A stretch of DNA of 64,000 nucleotides from Chryseobacterium indoltheticum (lineage in GTDB: Bacteria; Bacteroidota; Bacteroidia; Flavobacteriales; Weeksellaceae), in assembly GCF_003815915.1 (NCBI RefSeq), contig NZ_CP033929.1, positions 3,100,001 to 3,164,000 on the forward strand, given 5' to 3'. How positions within the stretch are numbered: the first letter of the stretch is position 1; the number at the start of each line of letters is the position of its first letter. Below the pieces are notes generated by a model. It made no database searches and was not told the origin of the DNA. It worked only from the letters and a program-made list of their open reading frames with translations. The position numbers were made by a program, and so were the translations under genes. Of this stretch, positions 23,942 through 34,226 are shown piece after piece.

Positions 23942-25696
23942 CTACAAACTGTAATTATAACCCACTGTACAGGTCATTTCATTAAGCTTTGGATTTTCAA
24001 TAGCCTGATCTGTATTTCTAAACATTTGAATAAAATTCAGATTGAAATTATGCTTTTTCCAAGGCATGTAAATGGCTCCCAATCTAAAGTTCATCACATT
24101 AATATTAGCAGTAGTACTCGCCGAGTGGTTGTATGACACTCCAACACTGGCTTTTAATTTTTCCTCTTTTAAGAAAGATTTGGTAATATTAACGCCTGGT
24201 CCCCAAATTTTTGAAACTTGTGATGCTGCAAAGGTATGTGTAAAATTGAAAGAAGCCGCAATGTTCATTTTCTTATCGGGTAAGCCTAAATTATAATTTA
24301 AATTGGCATTATGGAATCTTGATAAACCGCCTCTTCTCACAATTCCGTTTTCCCTGTTGGCCATATCATTCAAAGAGTAATTAAAATTGATATTCTGTAC
24401 CTTTTCTTTTGTGCTGGAAAGGATATAATTTATATTGATATTCGTATTCTGTGAAATCTGTTTATAATCAATAGAATCTTTTGGCTGCTGTATGATTAAT
24501 GGATTATCATTTATGGTGTTAAACTGATTCAACTGCCTGCTTGTAAACATGGTGAAATTGGAATAACTTGCAGTAATCATCAATTTATCTGAAGCTTTAA
24601 GATTAGCATTCACTGCGCCTACCCAACGGCTGGTTTGCTTGGCCTTTTTATTGTCAAGATTATCCCGTTGTCTTCCGATATTTGTTGAAAGTGATAATTT
24701 ATCTTTCAACATTGTAAAAGAAGAATTAAGCGTAATATTTTCAAGATCATTATTAAAATAGTACGCTCCCAACGTTTTGTATCCGGGATCTATTTTTTCA
24801 TATTTAATACCAATCATTCCTTTCTTCAACTTAAGGTCTATCCCTGTATTGAAGGCAGAATAGTTTTCCATTGAAGAATTTGGTGAAAGAAATTTAGAAG
24901 AAATACCTTTCTTTACCGCTCCGTTTTCTGTCGCTCTTAGATCGTTGATTACAGCGGTGTTGGCATATTCTCCATAGACCTCTATATTTTTATCGAGTTT
25001 AAAATTTCCAGCCATTGAAAGCACCAGGTTTTCCTGTGGTAAAACTCCTTTATCATCAAGCGCATTCTTCAGAGAACCGACATTATCTTTTGCATAAAAC
25101 CCAATTAACCCCAATTTATACTTGTCTTTTTCCCATTTCAAATGAGCTCCATATCCCATTCTTTTATAGGCAGGGATTGTATTTGGGTTTCCATCATCTT
25201 CTACTGCTTTGTTGAGGCGTCCTGTCATCAGAGCTACTTTTAATGGTATTTTGGGTGTGAGTTCTAGCCCTCCTCCTGTAAACAGTAATCCGTTGAATGT
25301 ATAAGGTGAAAATGTCATATTAGCATCTCCCATATAAGCTTTTACCCACTTATATTTTGGAGCAATGCTTATACGATTAAATTTAAACGGTACCTGATAT
25401 CCCAATTGACTGCCCTGATTGGTAAGGCTATATGAGATGGGCATCGACCATTTATATAAACCAAGATTCAGATTTCCGTTAAGAAAATAGGTAAATGGCT
25501 CTCTTCCTCTGTATACATTGGAGCTATAAAAAACAGAATTTGCTGAAATCCCTCCACTTATTTTAAAAGGATTTTTTTTGAGTTCTTCTTTTGTTTTCTT
25601 ACCTAAGTTTTCTAGGTCAACTTCCTGAGCTTTATATAATGCTGAAGCCGAAACCAACAATACCAGTACAATATTTCTAGTATAAATCTTCATCAT
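23942..25696 (-). CDS. Outer-membrane beta-barrel protein
   Basis: A 584-aa protein with a signal peptide (VLLVSASALYKAQEV) and a short helical lead (LENLGKKTKEELKKNPFKI), followed by more than 500 residues of alternating amphipathic strands with N- and T-rich turns, ending in GYNYSL with a C-terminal aromatic/hydrophobic residue. This is the look of a large monomeric outer-membrane barrel. It is not a TonB-dependent receptor (no plug or TonB box) and does not match PorP/SprF by eye. It is 7 bp after the PKD lipoprotein gene and is the last gene of the 22-kb unit; a surface anchor or export channel for upstream products is a guess. Confidence 0.65.
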   Translation of the reverse strand: MMKIYTRNIVLVLLVSASALYKAQEVDLENLGKKTKEELKKNPFKISGGISANSVFYSSNVYRGREPFTYFLNGNLNLGLYKWSMPISYSLTNQGSQLGYQVPFKFNRISIAPKYKWVKAYMGDANMTFSPYTFNGLLFTGGGLELTPKIPLKVALMTGRLNKAVEDDGNPNTIPAYKRMGYGAHLKWEKDKYKLGLIGFYAKDNVGSLKNALDDKGVLPQENLVLSMAGNFKLDKNIEVYGEYANTAVINDLRATENGAVKKGISSKFLSPNSSMENYSAFNTGIDLKLKKGMIGIKYEKIDPGYKTLGAYYFNNDLENITLNSSFTMLKDKLSLSTNIGRQRDNLDNKKAKQTSRWVGAVNANLKASDKLMITASYSNFTMFTSRQLNQFNTINDNPLIIQQPKDSIDYKQISQNTNININYILSSTKEKVQNINFNYSLNDMANRENGIVRRGGLSRFHNANLNYNLGLPDKKMNIAASFNFTHTFAASQVSKIWGPGVNITKSFLKEEKLKASVGVSYNHSASTTANINVMNFRLGAIYMPWKKHNFNLNFIQMFRNTDQAIENPKLNEMTCTVGYNYSL

Positions 25697-25703
25697 AAAA
25701 GTA

Positions 25704-27065
25704 TTATGGTTGTTTTTGAACTTTAATATCTACCATTATATAGGAGCTTGTTCCGGCTGATACAAAGTCTGTAATATTTATTGCCCCCTTTCTGCCATCT
25801 TCTGTTTTAAATAATACTATTCTGGGAACAGTAATATTATTGAATGGCGTCTTTCCGGCATTGCTTTCCGTTACATTAATAGAATTAAAATCACTTCCTG
25901 CATTAATAGCATTAAAACCTGAAATGGAAAGTTGATTACCTACTAACTCTTGTGAATTAATGATCTTACTGTGAGTCGCATTCGGGATTGAAGAAAAAGC
26001 AGTATTCTGAACCTCATCCGGAGATACAAATTGGTTATAGGCAAATGATGAATTAAGTCCAAAAAATCCAAAATCGATTTTAGAACCATTTGCAGGTGTA
26101 ACATCTCCCTGTCTAATAACCGCTCCTATATAAGAAGAAAAGAAGCACCCAATCGTAGAATGAGCGTTATTTATTCCCAATTTCACATTACTAAAAGAAA
26201 GCAAATTGGTATTTTGCTGTATGGTGATCTGCTTTTGAAGTATTTTGGTTTCTTTATCGTTTGTCGCTTTCAAAATAATGGTATAAGTTCCTGCGCTGCT
26301 GAAATTGACATCAGGATTAGTCGTTGCAGATATAGAAGGGGTTGCTCCAGTTATTTCCCATTCGTACGAAAAAGCATTGGTCGATAAATTATTAAGATGT
26401 AATAATAACGGTGCTTCGTAATCATTATCAATAGGATCTACGCTCCAGTTAAAATCAATAGTCATTTCCGGTTGTATGGTAACCGTTTTTTGAGTAGAAT
26501 AGGTTTCCAATACGTTGGATATGGTCAGTTTGATAATATGATCTCCTGGCGTTGTAAATACCACTGTTGGATTTTGAGCATTAGAAGTAGCCGGGATTCC
26601 TCCTGCAAATTCCCATAGGTATTGCGTGGCTCCCAAAGATTTGTCTACCATCTGTAAGGTTACCGGAGAAATATCACTTCCCTGCATCTGCCATTCAAAA
26701 TCTACTTTCATTGAGGCATCAGCTTTTATTTCTACAATTTTCTCGTCTTCATTGCCATCTTTGTTAGAAGCTTTTAGTTTTATCTTATAAACTCCTGCCT
26801 CGGCATATATAATCGGCTGAGGATTTTTTTCTGTAGAACTCGTTACTGTTGCTCCTTCAAATGACCATTCGTAGGTATCTGCTCCGGTAGATTTGTTAAT
26901 AATTTCTACTTTTACAGGCACCGAATAGTCATCGTTACTCACTTTTATTGTGAAATCAGCTTTTATCTGAATTTCTTCTTCTACAGCACATGCATTGAAA
27001 GTGATTGCGAGGATTACTAAAAGAACTGCAGAATACATTCTTTTTAAATATTTGTGAAAATTCAT
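25704..27065 (-). CDS. PKD-repeat lipoprotein
   Basis: A 453-aa protein with a lipoprotein signal ITFNAC (Cys about 26) followed by acidic EEE, a composition often seen in surface-exposed Bacteroidota lipoproteins. Three PKD domains follow (about 35-115, 118-200, 203-285), each with the pattern YEWSFEGATVTSSTEKNPQP, YLWEFAGGIPATSNAQNP or YEWEITGATPSISATTNP, and a closing YxIxLKASN-type strand. The last 165 residues are a unique beta-rich domain. PKD domains mediate protein-protein or carbohydrate contact at the surface. It is 34 bp downstream of the SprB-like gene and likely cotranscribed. Confidence 0.82.
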   Translation of the reverse strand: MNFHKYLKRMYSAVLLVILAITFNACAVEEEIQIKADFTIKVSNDDYSVPVKVEIINKSTGADTYEWSFEGATVTSSTEKNPQPIIYAEAGVYKIKLKASNKDGNEDEKIVEIKADASMKVDFEWQMQGSDISPVTLQMVDKSLGATQYLWEFAGGIPATSNAQNPTVVFTTPGDHIIKLTISNVLETYSTQKTVTIQPEMTIDFNWSVDPIDNDYEAPLLLHLNNLSTNAFSYEWEITGATPSISATTNPDVNFSSAGTYTIILKATNDKETKILQKQITIQQNTNLLSFSNVKLGINNAHSTIGCFFSSYIGAVIRQGDVTPANGSKIDFGFFGLNSSFAYNQFVSPDEVQNTAFSSIPNATHSKIINSQELVGNQLSISGFNAINAGSDFNSINVTESNAGKTPFNNITVPRIVLFKTEDGRKGAINITDFVSAGTSSYIMVDIKVQKQP

Positions 27066-27099
27066 TGATTGTGTTTTTATTTTTAGTCACCAATTGTTT

Positions 27100-30000
27100 T
27101 TATTGTACCAGCATTCTTTTTACCAGCACTTCATTACCCGTCTCTAAAATTACCAGATATGTTCCTGCAGGCAGAGAAGTATTAAATGGTACAACGAAGT
27201 ACGCTGCTTTAGGTTGCATCACTGCCGGAAAAACTTCATGAGAAACCATATCCATTATTCGGATTTTAATCGAATTTTCTGTTCCAAGACCTACTAAAAT
27301 TTTGAATACTCCATTATTCGGGTTGGGGAGAATTGTAAATTCTGTTATATTAGAGGCTTTTGTTGGATTGAGGGTAACTCCCGACGTATTTTCTTCAACG
27401 ATCACTTTTTTATAGAACGTTTTTACACATTCTCCCTGAATTCCCTTCAATCCTATTTCATAAGTACCAGGAACGGAGAACTTGAGCTCTAATAGATTAT
27501 TTGTCTTCTGAATGACCTGGATATTATTATTTGTCGGAACTATCCATTCAACTGCTTGCGGCTGAGTTGGAGAAGTATTCACTAAAACCACACTGGCTTC
27601 GGAATAAGCGTGGGTAGCCAGTAAAAACTGAGGATTCAATACTTCACATGAATTCTTTATTTTCACACTATCGGTAGCTATACAGCCTTTAGAATCTGTT
27701 ATAGTTACAGTATAAGTTCCTGCTGCAGACAAAGTAATTGTTGATGAATTACCAATTATATTTCCATTTTGATCTTCCCAGAGATAAGTAGCAGAAGGGT
27801 CATTTACTGCTACAGTATAAACTTGTGTATCGCCAGAACATAAAGTTACATCTGCTCCTAAATCCACCGTAAGTTGCAAAGGATCAATCAGAATATATTG
27901 TTTAGTTGAAATACATCCATTCGCATCAGTAACAGTCATCATATAATTTCCTGCTGGAATTCCGATATTATCTGCTGTGGTCGCTCCATTAGACCAAAGT
28001 ATAGAATATGGTGCTTCGCCTCCTGTAATATTGGTTTTAATTTCTCCGTTGCTTGCTCCAAAGCAAATAGGATTTTGCACAGACATATCAGTAATGATAA
28101 CCTGATCCGGCTGAATAATCTGCACATTACCCTTCACTTTACAATTTTTAGAATCTGTAACCAATACAAAGTAATTCCCTCCGGGCAATCCTGTAACCGT
28201 TGGGGTGGTATGAGAAGTATTCCATTGATAAGAAAGCATTCCGGTTCCTCCTGTAGCATCTACGGAAACCATACCCGTATTTTGATTATAACATGATATT
28301 GTATTTGCCGATAAGGTGATAGACAATTGTGGAGGAAACGCAAATGTAAATTCTGCATTTGTCATATTGCTATTGATATCGTTTATCAGTACTTTGTAAT
28401 TTCCTACAGAGCGATTAGATAAAATTGCTTGCGTTGCTCCCGGAATATCTTGGAAAGTTCCTCCAGCTAAAACTTGCCATTGGTATTCGTATGCTCCTAC
28501 TCCTCCGGTAACTACAGCTTTCAGGTTACCATCTTCAGCTTCATCAGGAATTCCGTTATTATCTAAATCCAATTTATTGGGGTAATCATTGGAAATATTA
28601 CATGAAATCTGTCTTTCAACTTCTATAGTTACAACTAAAGGTTGAGGCTGCTCTACTATAAATTCCTGAGAAATAATCCCACAATTTCCTAACTGGGTGC
28701 TTGCATCCGCATAATTTTTATCTTTTACGGTCAGGTAATAATTTCCCGCAGGAAGATTAGCAAGTTTTATTGTGTAAGGATTATTGACGGCATCTGTCGT
28801 AATTCCTGTAGAAATAACAGCTCCGTTTGGTGTATCTTTTCTCCATTCAAAGTTATAACTTCCGTTTGTATTAGGCGTTCCACCTGTTACCCGTACAGAA
28901 ATATACCCGTTGCCCAATCCGTATCCTGATGGTTGTGCAATTTCGATATCAGCAGCTGGAAGAGCAATAGCCTCAGAAGGTTGGGTAATAGTGATCGTAA
29001 TTTCTTTTTCAACACTCGAATTAGAAGGATCTTTTGCAATACACATGTTAGAATCTCTCACTTGTATTTTATAGATCCCGGCACTCAAATTTTGAATAGC
29101 AGCAGTCTGTCCGCTTGTAAAATTAGTCCAATCCAAAAAAGGTTGTCCGTTTTTGGTTACGATATATTGATATTGGTTTTGTCCACCTCCTACAGTAATG
29201 TTGATGATACCGTCATTTCCTTGAAAACAATATACGTCTGTTTTGGAAGTCATATCAAAAGTAACTGGGGTCGGTTTTGTAATCTCAAAATTGATGGTAT
29301 GAGTGGGGCTGTCGGTATAGGTTGCATTACCATTATAAGTTCCTAATATATCTAGTTTATAAGTCCCCGGAGGAAGATTTTGTAAAGTATATGAGGCAAT
29401 GGTCTGTAAATCGTTAGTAATATCCTGATTAAATACTGCTGCTCCGGTTACTGTATTTACTAAAGAGATTTTAAGGGTTTCTCCTGCAAGTAAAGTTCTG
29501 TCAAAATTAAGTGTTGCAGTACCATCTATGGTATCGAAACATTTTGTAGGGGTTACTGAGCTTGTGAGAATGTGAGGTGCTGATTTTACCAATGTTAAAA
29601 TTACAGGTGGAGAAACCGCTTGATATACTCCGCTAGATAAACAAGATGCTACTCTAAAGTAAATATTTTGTCCTATATATTGGCTGTAATTGGATCCGAA
29701 AAGGTCTTTTGCGGAAATACTAAGTTTATTAAGTATAGAAAGAGAGGAATTAATGTCTACCCAATTTACATTGTCAACGCTATATTGATAGCCATATAGA
29801 TTTGCTGCAAAACCTTGTCTTGCATAAAAATGTATTTTATCGTCACTGGGTAAAAATGTATTTGTGCTTCCTGTATCTGTTAAAGAGACTAAAGAATGAA
29901 CCGGTGTAACTCTTGTTTTAAAAGTTATCTCAGACATTCTGGAAGAATTACTTGCCACTGAAAAATTCTGCAGCGGACATATTGTCAAACTATTTGTAAT

Positions 30001-30327
30001 ATCATAGCTTGCATCAGTACCTGATCTAAAGTTTACAAACCCCGAAACACGTATAGAAACAGGACGTTTAGACCTAATTAATGGTGGGTTTAAATTCCAG
30101 TCCCATTCGTCATGATCTTCTTCTGAAATGCTTCTATAATAAATTTGCTCTTCTGAATTATCTTCATATTTAAGAGTAAGAGTTACATTTGAACTTGTGT
30201 TATTTTTAACGGGTTCTCTAATCTCAAATCTCAAATTATACAATTCAAATTTATACTCCGCCTGACCGCCTTGCCCCCAAAGAAAAGCAGCCTTTATTAG
30301 TAGTAATAAAAATAATATTTTTTTCAT
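27100..30327 (-). CDS. SprB-repeat surface protein with type IX secretion sorting domain
   Basis: A 1075-aa protein with a Sec signal (FLLLLIKAAFLWGQGG). From about residue 245 on there are repeated modules of the SprB type (ISCYNQNTGMVSVDATGGTG, PICFGASNGEIKTNITGGEAP, KCFDTIDGTATLNF, YCFQGNDGIINITVGGGQ), then a bacterial Ig-like strand set. The last about 75 residues (FTILPNPNNGVFKILV...SLPAGTYLVILETGNEVLVKRMLVQ) are a type A T9SS sorting domain, cleaved on secretion by PorU with the protein anchored or released at the surface. SprB is the gliding adhesin of Flavobacterium; this smaller relative is probably an adhesin or scaffold. The T9SS machinery itself is not in the window. Confidence 0.88.
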   Translation of the reverse strand: MKKILFLLLLIKAAFLWGQGGQAEYKFELYNLRFEIREPVKNNTSSNVTLTLKYEDNSEEQIYYRSISEEDHDEWDWNLNPPLIRSKRPVSIRVSGFVNFRSGTDASYDITNSLTICPLQNFSVASNSSRMSEITFKTRVTPVHSLVSLTDTGSTNTFLPSDDKIHFYARQGFAANLYGYQYSVDNVNWVDINSSLSILNKLSISAKDLFGSNYSQYIGQNIYFRVASCLSSGVYQAVSPPVILTLVKSAPHILTSSVTPTKCFDTIDGTATLNFDRTLLAGETLKISLVNTVTGAAVFNQDITNDLQTIASYTLQNLPPGTYKLDILGTYNGNATYTDSPTHTINFEITKPTPVTFDMTSKTDVYCFQGNDGIINITVGGGQNQYQYIVTKNGQPFLDWTNFTSGQTAAIQNLSAGIYKIQVRDSNMCIAKDPSNSSVEKEITITITQPSEAIALPAADIEIAQPSGYGLGNGYISVRVTGGTPNTNGSYNFEWRKDTPNGAVISTGITTDAVNNPYTIKLANLPAGNYYLTVKDKNYADASTQLGNCGIISQEFIVEQPQPLVVTIEVERQISCNISNDYPNKLDLDNNGIPDEAEDGNLKAVVTGGVGAYEYQWQVLAGGTFQDIPGATQAILSNRSVGNYKVLINDINSNMTNAEFTFAFPPQLSITLSANTISCYNQNTGMVSVDATGGTGMLSYQWNTSHTTPTVTGLPGGNYFVLVTDSKNCKVKGNVQIIQPDQVIITDMSVQNPICFGASNGEIKTNITGGEAPYSILWSNGATTADNIGIPAGNYMMTVTDANGCISTKQYILIDPLQLTVDLGADVTLCSGDTQVYTVAVNDPSATYLWEDQNGNIIGNSSTITLSAAGTYTVTITDSKGCIATDSVKIKNSCEVLNPQFLLATHAYSEASVVLVNTSPTQPQAVEWIVPTNNNIQVIQKTNNLLELKFSVPGTYEIGLKGIQGECVKTFYKKVIVEENTSGVTLNPTKASNITEFTILPNPNNGVFKILVGLGTENSIKIRIMDMVSHEVFPAVMQPKAAYFVVPFNTSLPAGTYLVILETGNEVLVKRMLVQ

Positions 30328-30340
30328 CGTATTTGTGTTT

Positions 30341-32446
30341 TTAAAATTCTATGGTAATTTTTTCCGTTTTTGAAACATGATTATTTTTTAACATTGGTTT
30401 CAAAAGATAGGTGTAAACATTCCCTGTTTGAACCGCTTTATCTTCCAGGAAATTTTGAGCTCCACTCAATGTTCCCCAATGAGTAGGTTTTTCTATTCCT
30501 TTCTGTCGGTATACCAAAATTTCACCTACGTCTTTCTTATCTATTTTCCAAATCAATTCGATCTGCTTTTTGTCCCTATTTGCAGAACCCGATAAATTGG
30601 TCAAAACAGATTGTGCTTCAAAGCTGTTGCTCCTTAGTGTAATTTCAGGAGATTTATCAGATTTCAATTTGTTTTTATCAATCGCCAACAAATAGTAAGC
30701 ATATCGTTTATCAGCCTCTACATTTTTATCGGTATAAATGAAATTTGGCTGAATATCTTTGGCTTCATAGATCATTTTCCAGCTTTTATCTGCTCCGTCT
30801 TTATCCTGACGATATAATTGATGCAGTGCAACATCATCACTGTAGCTTCTCAGCCAGCTTAAAGTAATTTTACCATCTTCTTCCAATTTATATTCTGTAA
30901 AAACCGGAGCCTGAGGTTTTACTTTATCGGGCTTTTCTAATTCTAAAATGATAGATGGTTTAGATTGGTTTTTTCTGATATCTGTTGCCGTTACATAATA
31001 ATACACTGTAGAATTCAGATTTTCTAAAACGACGTTGTCTTTATATATATTTTTAGAAATGGCTTGCGGAGTAATGCGCACCATCTCATCTCCTTTTTGT
31101 ATTCCTCTGAAAATATGATAGCCCTCCAAATCTTTCTCGCTATTGGCTTTCCATTGCAGATGAACAATCCCTAAAGAATCTATTTTTCCTTTCAATTCTA
31201 GAGGAGTTTCGGGAGGTGTTATATCATTGGGCTGAACTAGAACTGCAAAAGATTCTCTTTTATCTTTGTTCTTTCCTATTGCCTGAATTTTATAATAATT
31301 AGATGAAGCCAAACTTTTGGTCACCAATGCTCTGTCAATAACAGGGATTTTATTTTTAACAACTTTGTAGGTATTCTCCAGATCTGTTTCAGAGTGAAGA
31401 AGCTCAAAAGCAATAATATCTTTTTCGACCTCATTAGGAAACTCCCAATTTATGGCGATTTGTTCGTCTTCGGAAATCTTAAAATTTGAAATTCTAGGAG
31501 TAATTTCAAGACTTTTCTTTCCTTTTCCTGAAATAGCGTCAGAATAAGGACCATAATCTCCAAAAATGGTTTTTCCTCTGATTCTGTAGCTGAATTTTGA
31601 ATTGTTTTGAGCCAACGAGTCTACAAATGTCATTCCCTGTGCCTGTCTACCGTCGGTATCATTCATATTCATTACCGGAAGGTCACCCAAAGATTTAAAA
31701 GCACTTCCATTCTCAGATTTTTCGACATAGTATGAAGTGTAGGTATCTCTCAACTGTAAATATTCCCACGAAATTGTAACTGTCTGATCTTTAAAAATCC
31801 CAATGAAATCAACAGGCTTTGGCAAATCTGAATTACTGGAAACCTCTGCTACAGCATCACCTTTTACAACCAAAGCTGAAACTCCCGAACTATTGTTTTG
31901 ATTAATACTTACTGAATAGAGATATCTTTCATTAGATTTTATATTGACATCTTTATAGGCCCAACCAGCAAGTTTAGCGACTTCAAAATCTAAATCGGCA
32001 GCCATTAATGCATAGGAAAAACGCTGCTCTACTTCCTGAGATTTGTTGACTACACCTTCAAGTTTGCCCTGTTTTTCTCCCATTTCAACTTCAAAAGTGT
32101 CTCCGAAAAGTGATTGTGCCACAGTAGCGGCATTATCATTTTTCTCAACAATCTTTTTCCATTCTGCCTCAGAAGCGGGTTTGAAAATGCCCAAATCTTT
32201 TTCCTCGGGTTTATCGAGCAACTTTCCGTCTCTTGAAAGTGTATATCTTTTTAAAACAAAACCTGTTTTGTTCGCTTTTTGCCAAGATATCGGTTCATCA
32301 ACAGCCCATCGTAGCGAAATATGGTTTTTTTTGTTATCTACTTTCAAACGGATATGTGGGATAATGACCTTGTCCTGCTTTTCTTGCGAAAAAACAAAAA
32401 CTGAAATCATAAGAAAGCAAAAGCTCAATAGGTATTTTTTATTCAT
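30341..32446 (-). CDS. Fibronectin type III domain protein, exported
   Basis: A 701-aa protein with a Sec signal (FCFLMISVFVFSQEK). It is built from FnIII-like modules, visible at about residues 30-205, 210-310, 315-415, 420-510 and 515-610, e.g. PPETPLELKGKIDSLGIVHLQWKANSEKDLEGYHIFRG and APVFTEYKLEEDGKITLSWLRSYSDDVALHQLYR. There is no sorting domain or membrane anchor at the C-terminus (ends EKITIEF). Repeated FnIII chains in Bacteroidota are mostly secreted or periplasmic scaffolds. It lies 13 bp upstream of the SprB-like gene and 63 bp downstream of the 490-aa gene. Confidence 0.8.
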   Translation of the reverse strand: MNKKYLLSFCFLMISVFVFSQEKQDKVIIPHIRLKVDNKKNHISLRWAVDEPISWQKANKTGFVLKRYTLSRDGKLLDKPEEKDLGIFKPASEAEWKKIVEKNDNAATVAQSLFGDTFEVEMGEKQGKLEGVVNKSQEVEQRFSYALMAADLDFEVAKLAGWAYKDVNIKSNERYLYSVSINQNNSSGVSALVVKGDAVAEVSSNSDLPKPVDFIGIFKDQTVTISWEYLQLRDTYTSYYVEKSENGSAFKSLGDLPVMNMNDTDGRQAQGMTFVDSLAQNNSKFSYRIRGKTIFGDYGPYSDAISGKGKKSLEITPRISNFKISEDEQIAINWEFPNEVEKDIIAFELLHSETDLENTYKVVKNKIPVIDRALVTKSLASSNYYKIQAIGKNKDKRESFAVLVQPNDITPPETPLELKGKIDSLGIVHLQWKANSEKDLEGYHIFRGIQKGDEMVRITPQAISKNIYKDNVVLENLNSTVYYYVTATDIRKNQSKPSIILELEKPDKVKPQAPVFTEYKLEEDGKITLSWLRSYSDDVALHQLYRQDKDGADKSWKMIYEAKDIQPNFIYTDKNVEADKRYAYYLLAIDKNKLKSDKSPEITLRSNSFEAQSVLTNLSGSANRDKKQIELIWKIDKKDVGEILVYRQKGIEKPTHWGTLSGAQNFLEDKAVQTGNVYTYLLKPMLKNNHVSKTEKITIEF

Positions 32447-32509
32447 AAAATATAATGGATAAATCTTCCCATCTTTTATTGACAGGAAGAGATGAATAGT
32501 TAATAGGAT

Positions 32510-33982
32510 TTATTTTTTACGTTGTGCAGAATAATCAGCGAGAACCTGTACCAATCCTTCTTTCGTTGTGGTATCGTATTTAGAAAAATCCAACGTTGGA
32601 CATTTCATATACTCGTCAAATATCTTCTTTATTTTTTCAGGCTTTTTTGTTCCGAAACCTGCCTTGTTTCCCAGATAAATTGCTTTCGACTGGTTAGCCA
32701 GTTTCAAATATAAATATTGAGGGTTTTTGACATAATTGAGGACATAATTTCCTTCATTTTCTGCCAAAATTTCAAAGAAAAGGCTTTCTCCTAATACACT
32801 TAATTGCGAACCACTACTATTTCCGGTTCCGCCGTCTTCCAAGCCGTCTGCACCTACAAAGCATCTTTCCACGACACAGAATTTTACGCCGTCTTTAGCT
32901 TTATGGGTTTCAGTTTTTCCGTTTGTTGTTAAAAGAACAAAAGTTCCGTAGCTGGTAACGTCAGAAATATTTTTCTCTTTTCCAATTTTTTCAGAAATCG
33001 ACTCGAATTCCATTGTAATGGTTCCTTCTTTTTTGTTTCCATTTTTGTCAATAACATAACCTGCGGTATCATAAATGTTTTTTGAATTTGCTTTAGCATG
33101 GTCTTCCATTTCTTTATTTTGCTGGTTGGCGGCATCTGCGTTTTCCTGATATGCAATCTCTGTTATCGATTTCATATCTCCCAAAGTGTAACCATTGGCA
33201 TACAGTTTTTTAATGACTCTTGGTGCAAGCTTATCTTCTTCTAACCTTTCGGAAGTATAATTTGCCATTTTTATTGGGAAAGATTTTCCGTCATACGTTT
33301 TTACTATTAAACCATATTTTGCGTTGGCACCGTCATAGTTTGAAAAATCTATTTTTGCAATCGGAATTTTGTTGATATCTAAAACTGTATAAGAAAGATA
33401 TGTCTGGATCCCATCTTTTCCTGTTACTTTTCGTACAATATACCCGATTTTCTCATTGTTTGCACTGATGATGCCGACACGGTCGATCAATATTTTGTTT
33501 TCAGCAGCTAGGGCATCTTCTGCCCGGATAATCTCTTTAGTTTCCTCTATTGCGGCATCTTCTGCTTTGGAAATACTTTTGTCTTCGGTTTGGAAAAAGC
33601 TGTTTATCTTTGCTTCGTCAATTCCGGAAGCAGGTAAAAGAGGATCTGTACTCTTTGTAAGATTTTCTGTGATTGGCTTTTCTAATCCAAGTGAGAAACT
33701 GGTTTTGTCAATTAGCTCCAGCTCTCGTACGACACCATTGGTTCCGGTAAGCTGTAGCCAGCTTTTGGAAGCATCATTATTTAATGGAGTTTTATTGGTA
33801 ATTGTGGCAGTAAATAAAGCTTTACCCGACAAATCGCTGATCGTGTAAATATATTTCTCTCTGTCGATTTTGGCAACTGATTTTCCGTCAATCTGGATTT
33901 CTCCTTTTTTTACTTTTACTTCCTGAGAGAATACGGAAATGCCCGCGAACATTGTCGCAACGAGTATTAATTTAATTTTCAT
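32510..33982 (-). CDS. Hypothetical exported protein of the toxin/surface cluster
   Basis: A 490-aa protein with a signal peptide (MFAGISVFSQEV). I do not recognise a family. The first 110 residues are strand-rich (VKKGEIQIDGKSVAKIDREKYIYTISDLSGK resembles the small exported 'DUF' beta-domain found in flavobacterial envelope proteins). Residues about 120-165 are a charged helix (EDKSISKAEDAAIEETKEI), and a Cys pair occurs in KFCVVERCFVG near residue 375. It is mixed alpha/beta after that, with no anchor. Position between toxin remnant C and the FnIII gene places it in the same unit; a role in presentation of the toxin is conceivable but unsupported. Confidence 0.55.
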   Translation of the reverse strand: MKIKLILVATMFAGISVFSQEVKVKKGEIQIDGKSVAKIDREKYIYTISDLSGKALFTATITNKTPLNNDASKSWLQLTGTNGVVRELELIDKTSFSLGLEKPITENLTKSTDPLLPASGIDEAKINSFFQTEDKSISKAEDAAIEETKEIIRAEDALAAENKILIDRVGIISANNEKIGYIVRKVTGKDGIQTYLSYTVLDINKIPIAKIDFSNYDGANAKYGLIVKTYDGKSFPIKMANYTSERLEEDKLAPRVIKKLYANGYTLGDMKSITEIAYQENADAANQQNKEMEDHAKANSKNIYDTAGYVIDKNGNKKEGTITMEFESISEKIGKEKNISDVTSYGTFVLLTTNGKTETHKAKDGVKFCVVERCFVGADGLEDGGTGNSSGSQLSVLGESLFFEILAENEGNYVLNYVKNPQYLYLKLANQSKAIYLGNKAGFGTKKPEKIKKIFDEYMKCPTLDFSKYDTTTKEGLVQVLADYSAQRKK

Positions 33983-34101
33983 CTTTTGTTGTGTTTAAAT
34001 ATTAATTATTTTTTCTATACATTATGCTTTAATTGTATTTCTTTCTTATTTGAAAGCTCCAAAAATTCATAAAAACACTGAATCTGGATTTTGCTTCAGT
34101 A

Positions 34102-34220
34102 TCACCTCCCGCCAAATTCGTATACGTTTCCGTCTCTTACTGGAAGTCGCTTTATTACAGTATATTCTCTTGTAACCAAACCTTCCCGAATGTCTTCTTT
34201 TTTCAATCTTTCAGAATAGA
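34102..34220 (-). pseudogene. Remnant C of a toxin C-terminal domain
   Basis: Minus-strand frame without a start encodes ERLKKEDIREGLVTREY then TVIKRLPVRDGNVYEFGGR before a stop. It matches the toxin segment DALVLREYTVTNPLQVRDGVVG in the C-terminal domain of the 36595-41301 gene (shared pattern LVxREYTVxxxLxVRDGxV). Downstream reading is broken by stops. This is a decayed, start-less toxin module lying 6 bp after the immunity-like gene at 34227. Confidence 0.7.
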
Positions 34221-34226
34221 TATTTG

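Noticed and set aside
28933..29346. Long plus-strand frame opposite the SprB-like gene (likewise 3775-4215, 32043-32462 and 43604-43882)
   Set aside because: These are antisense shadows of well-supported minus-strand genes, with no family resemblance and no start context.
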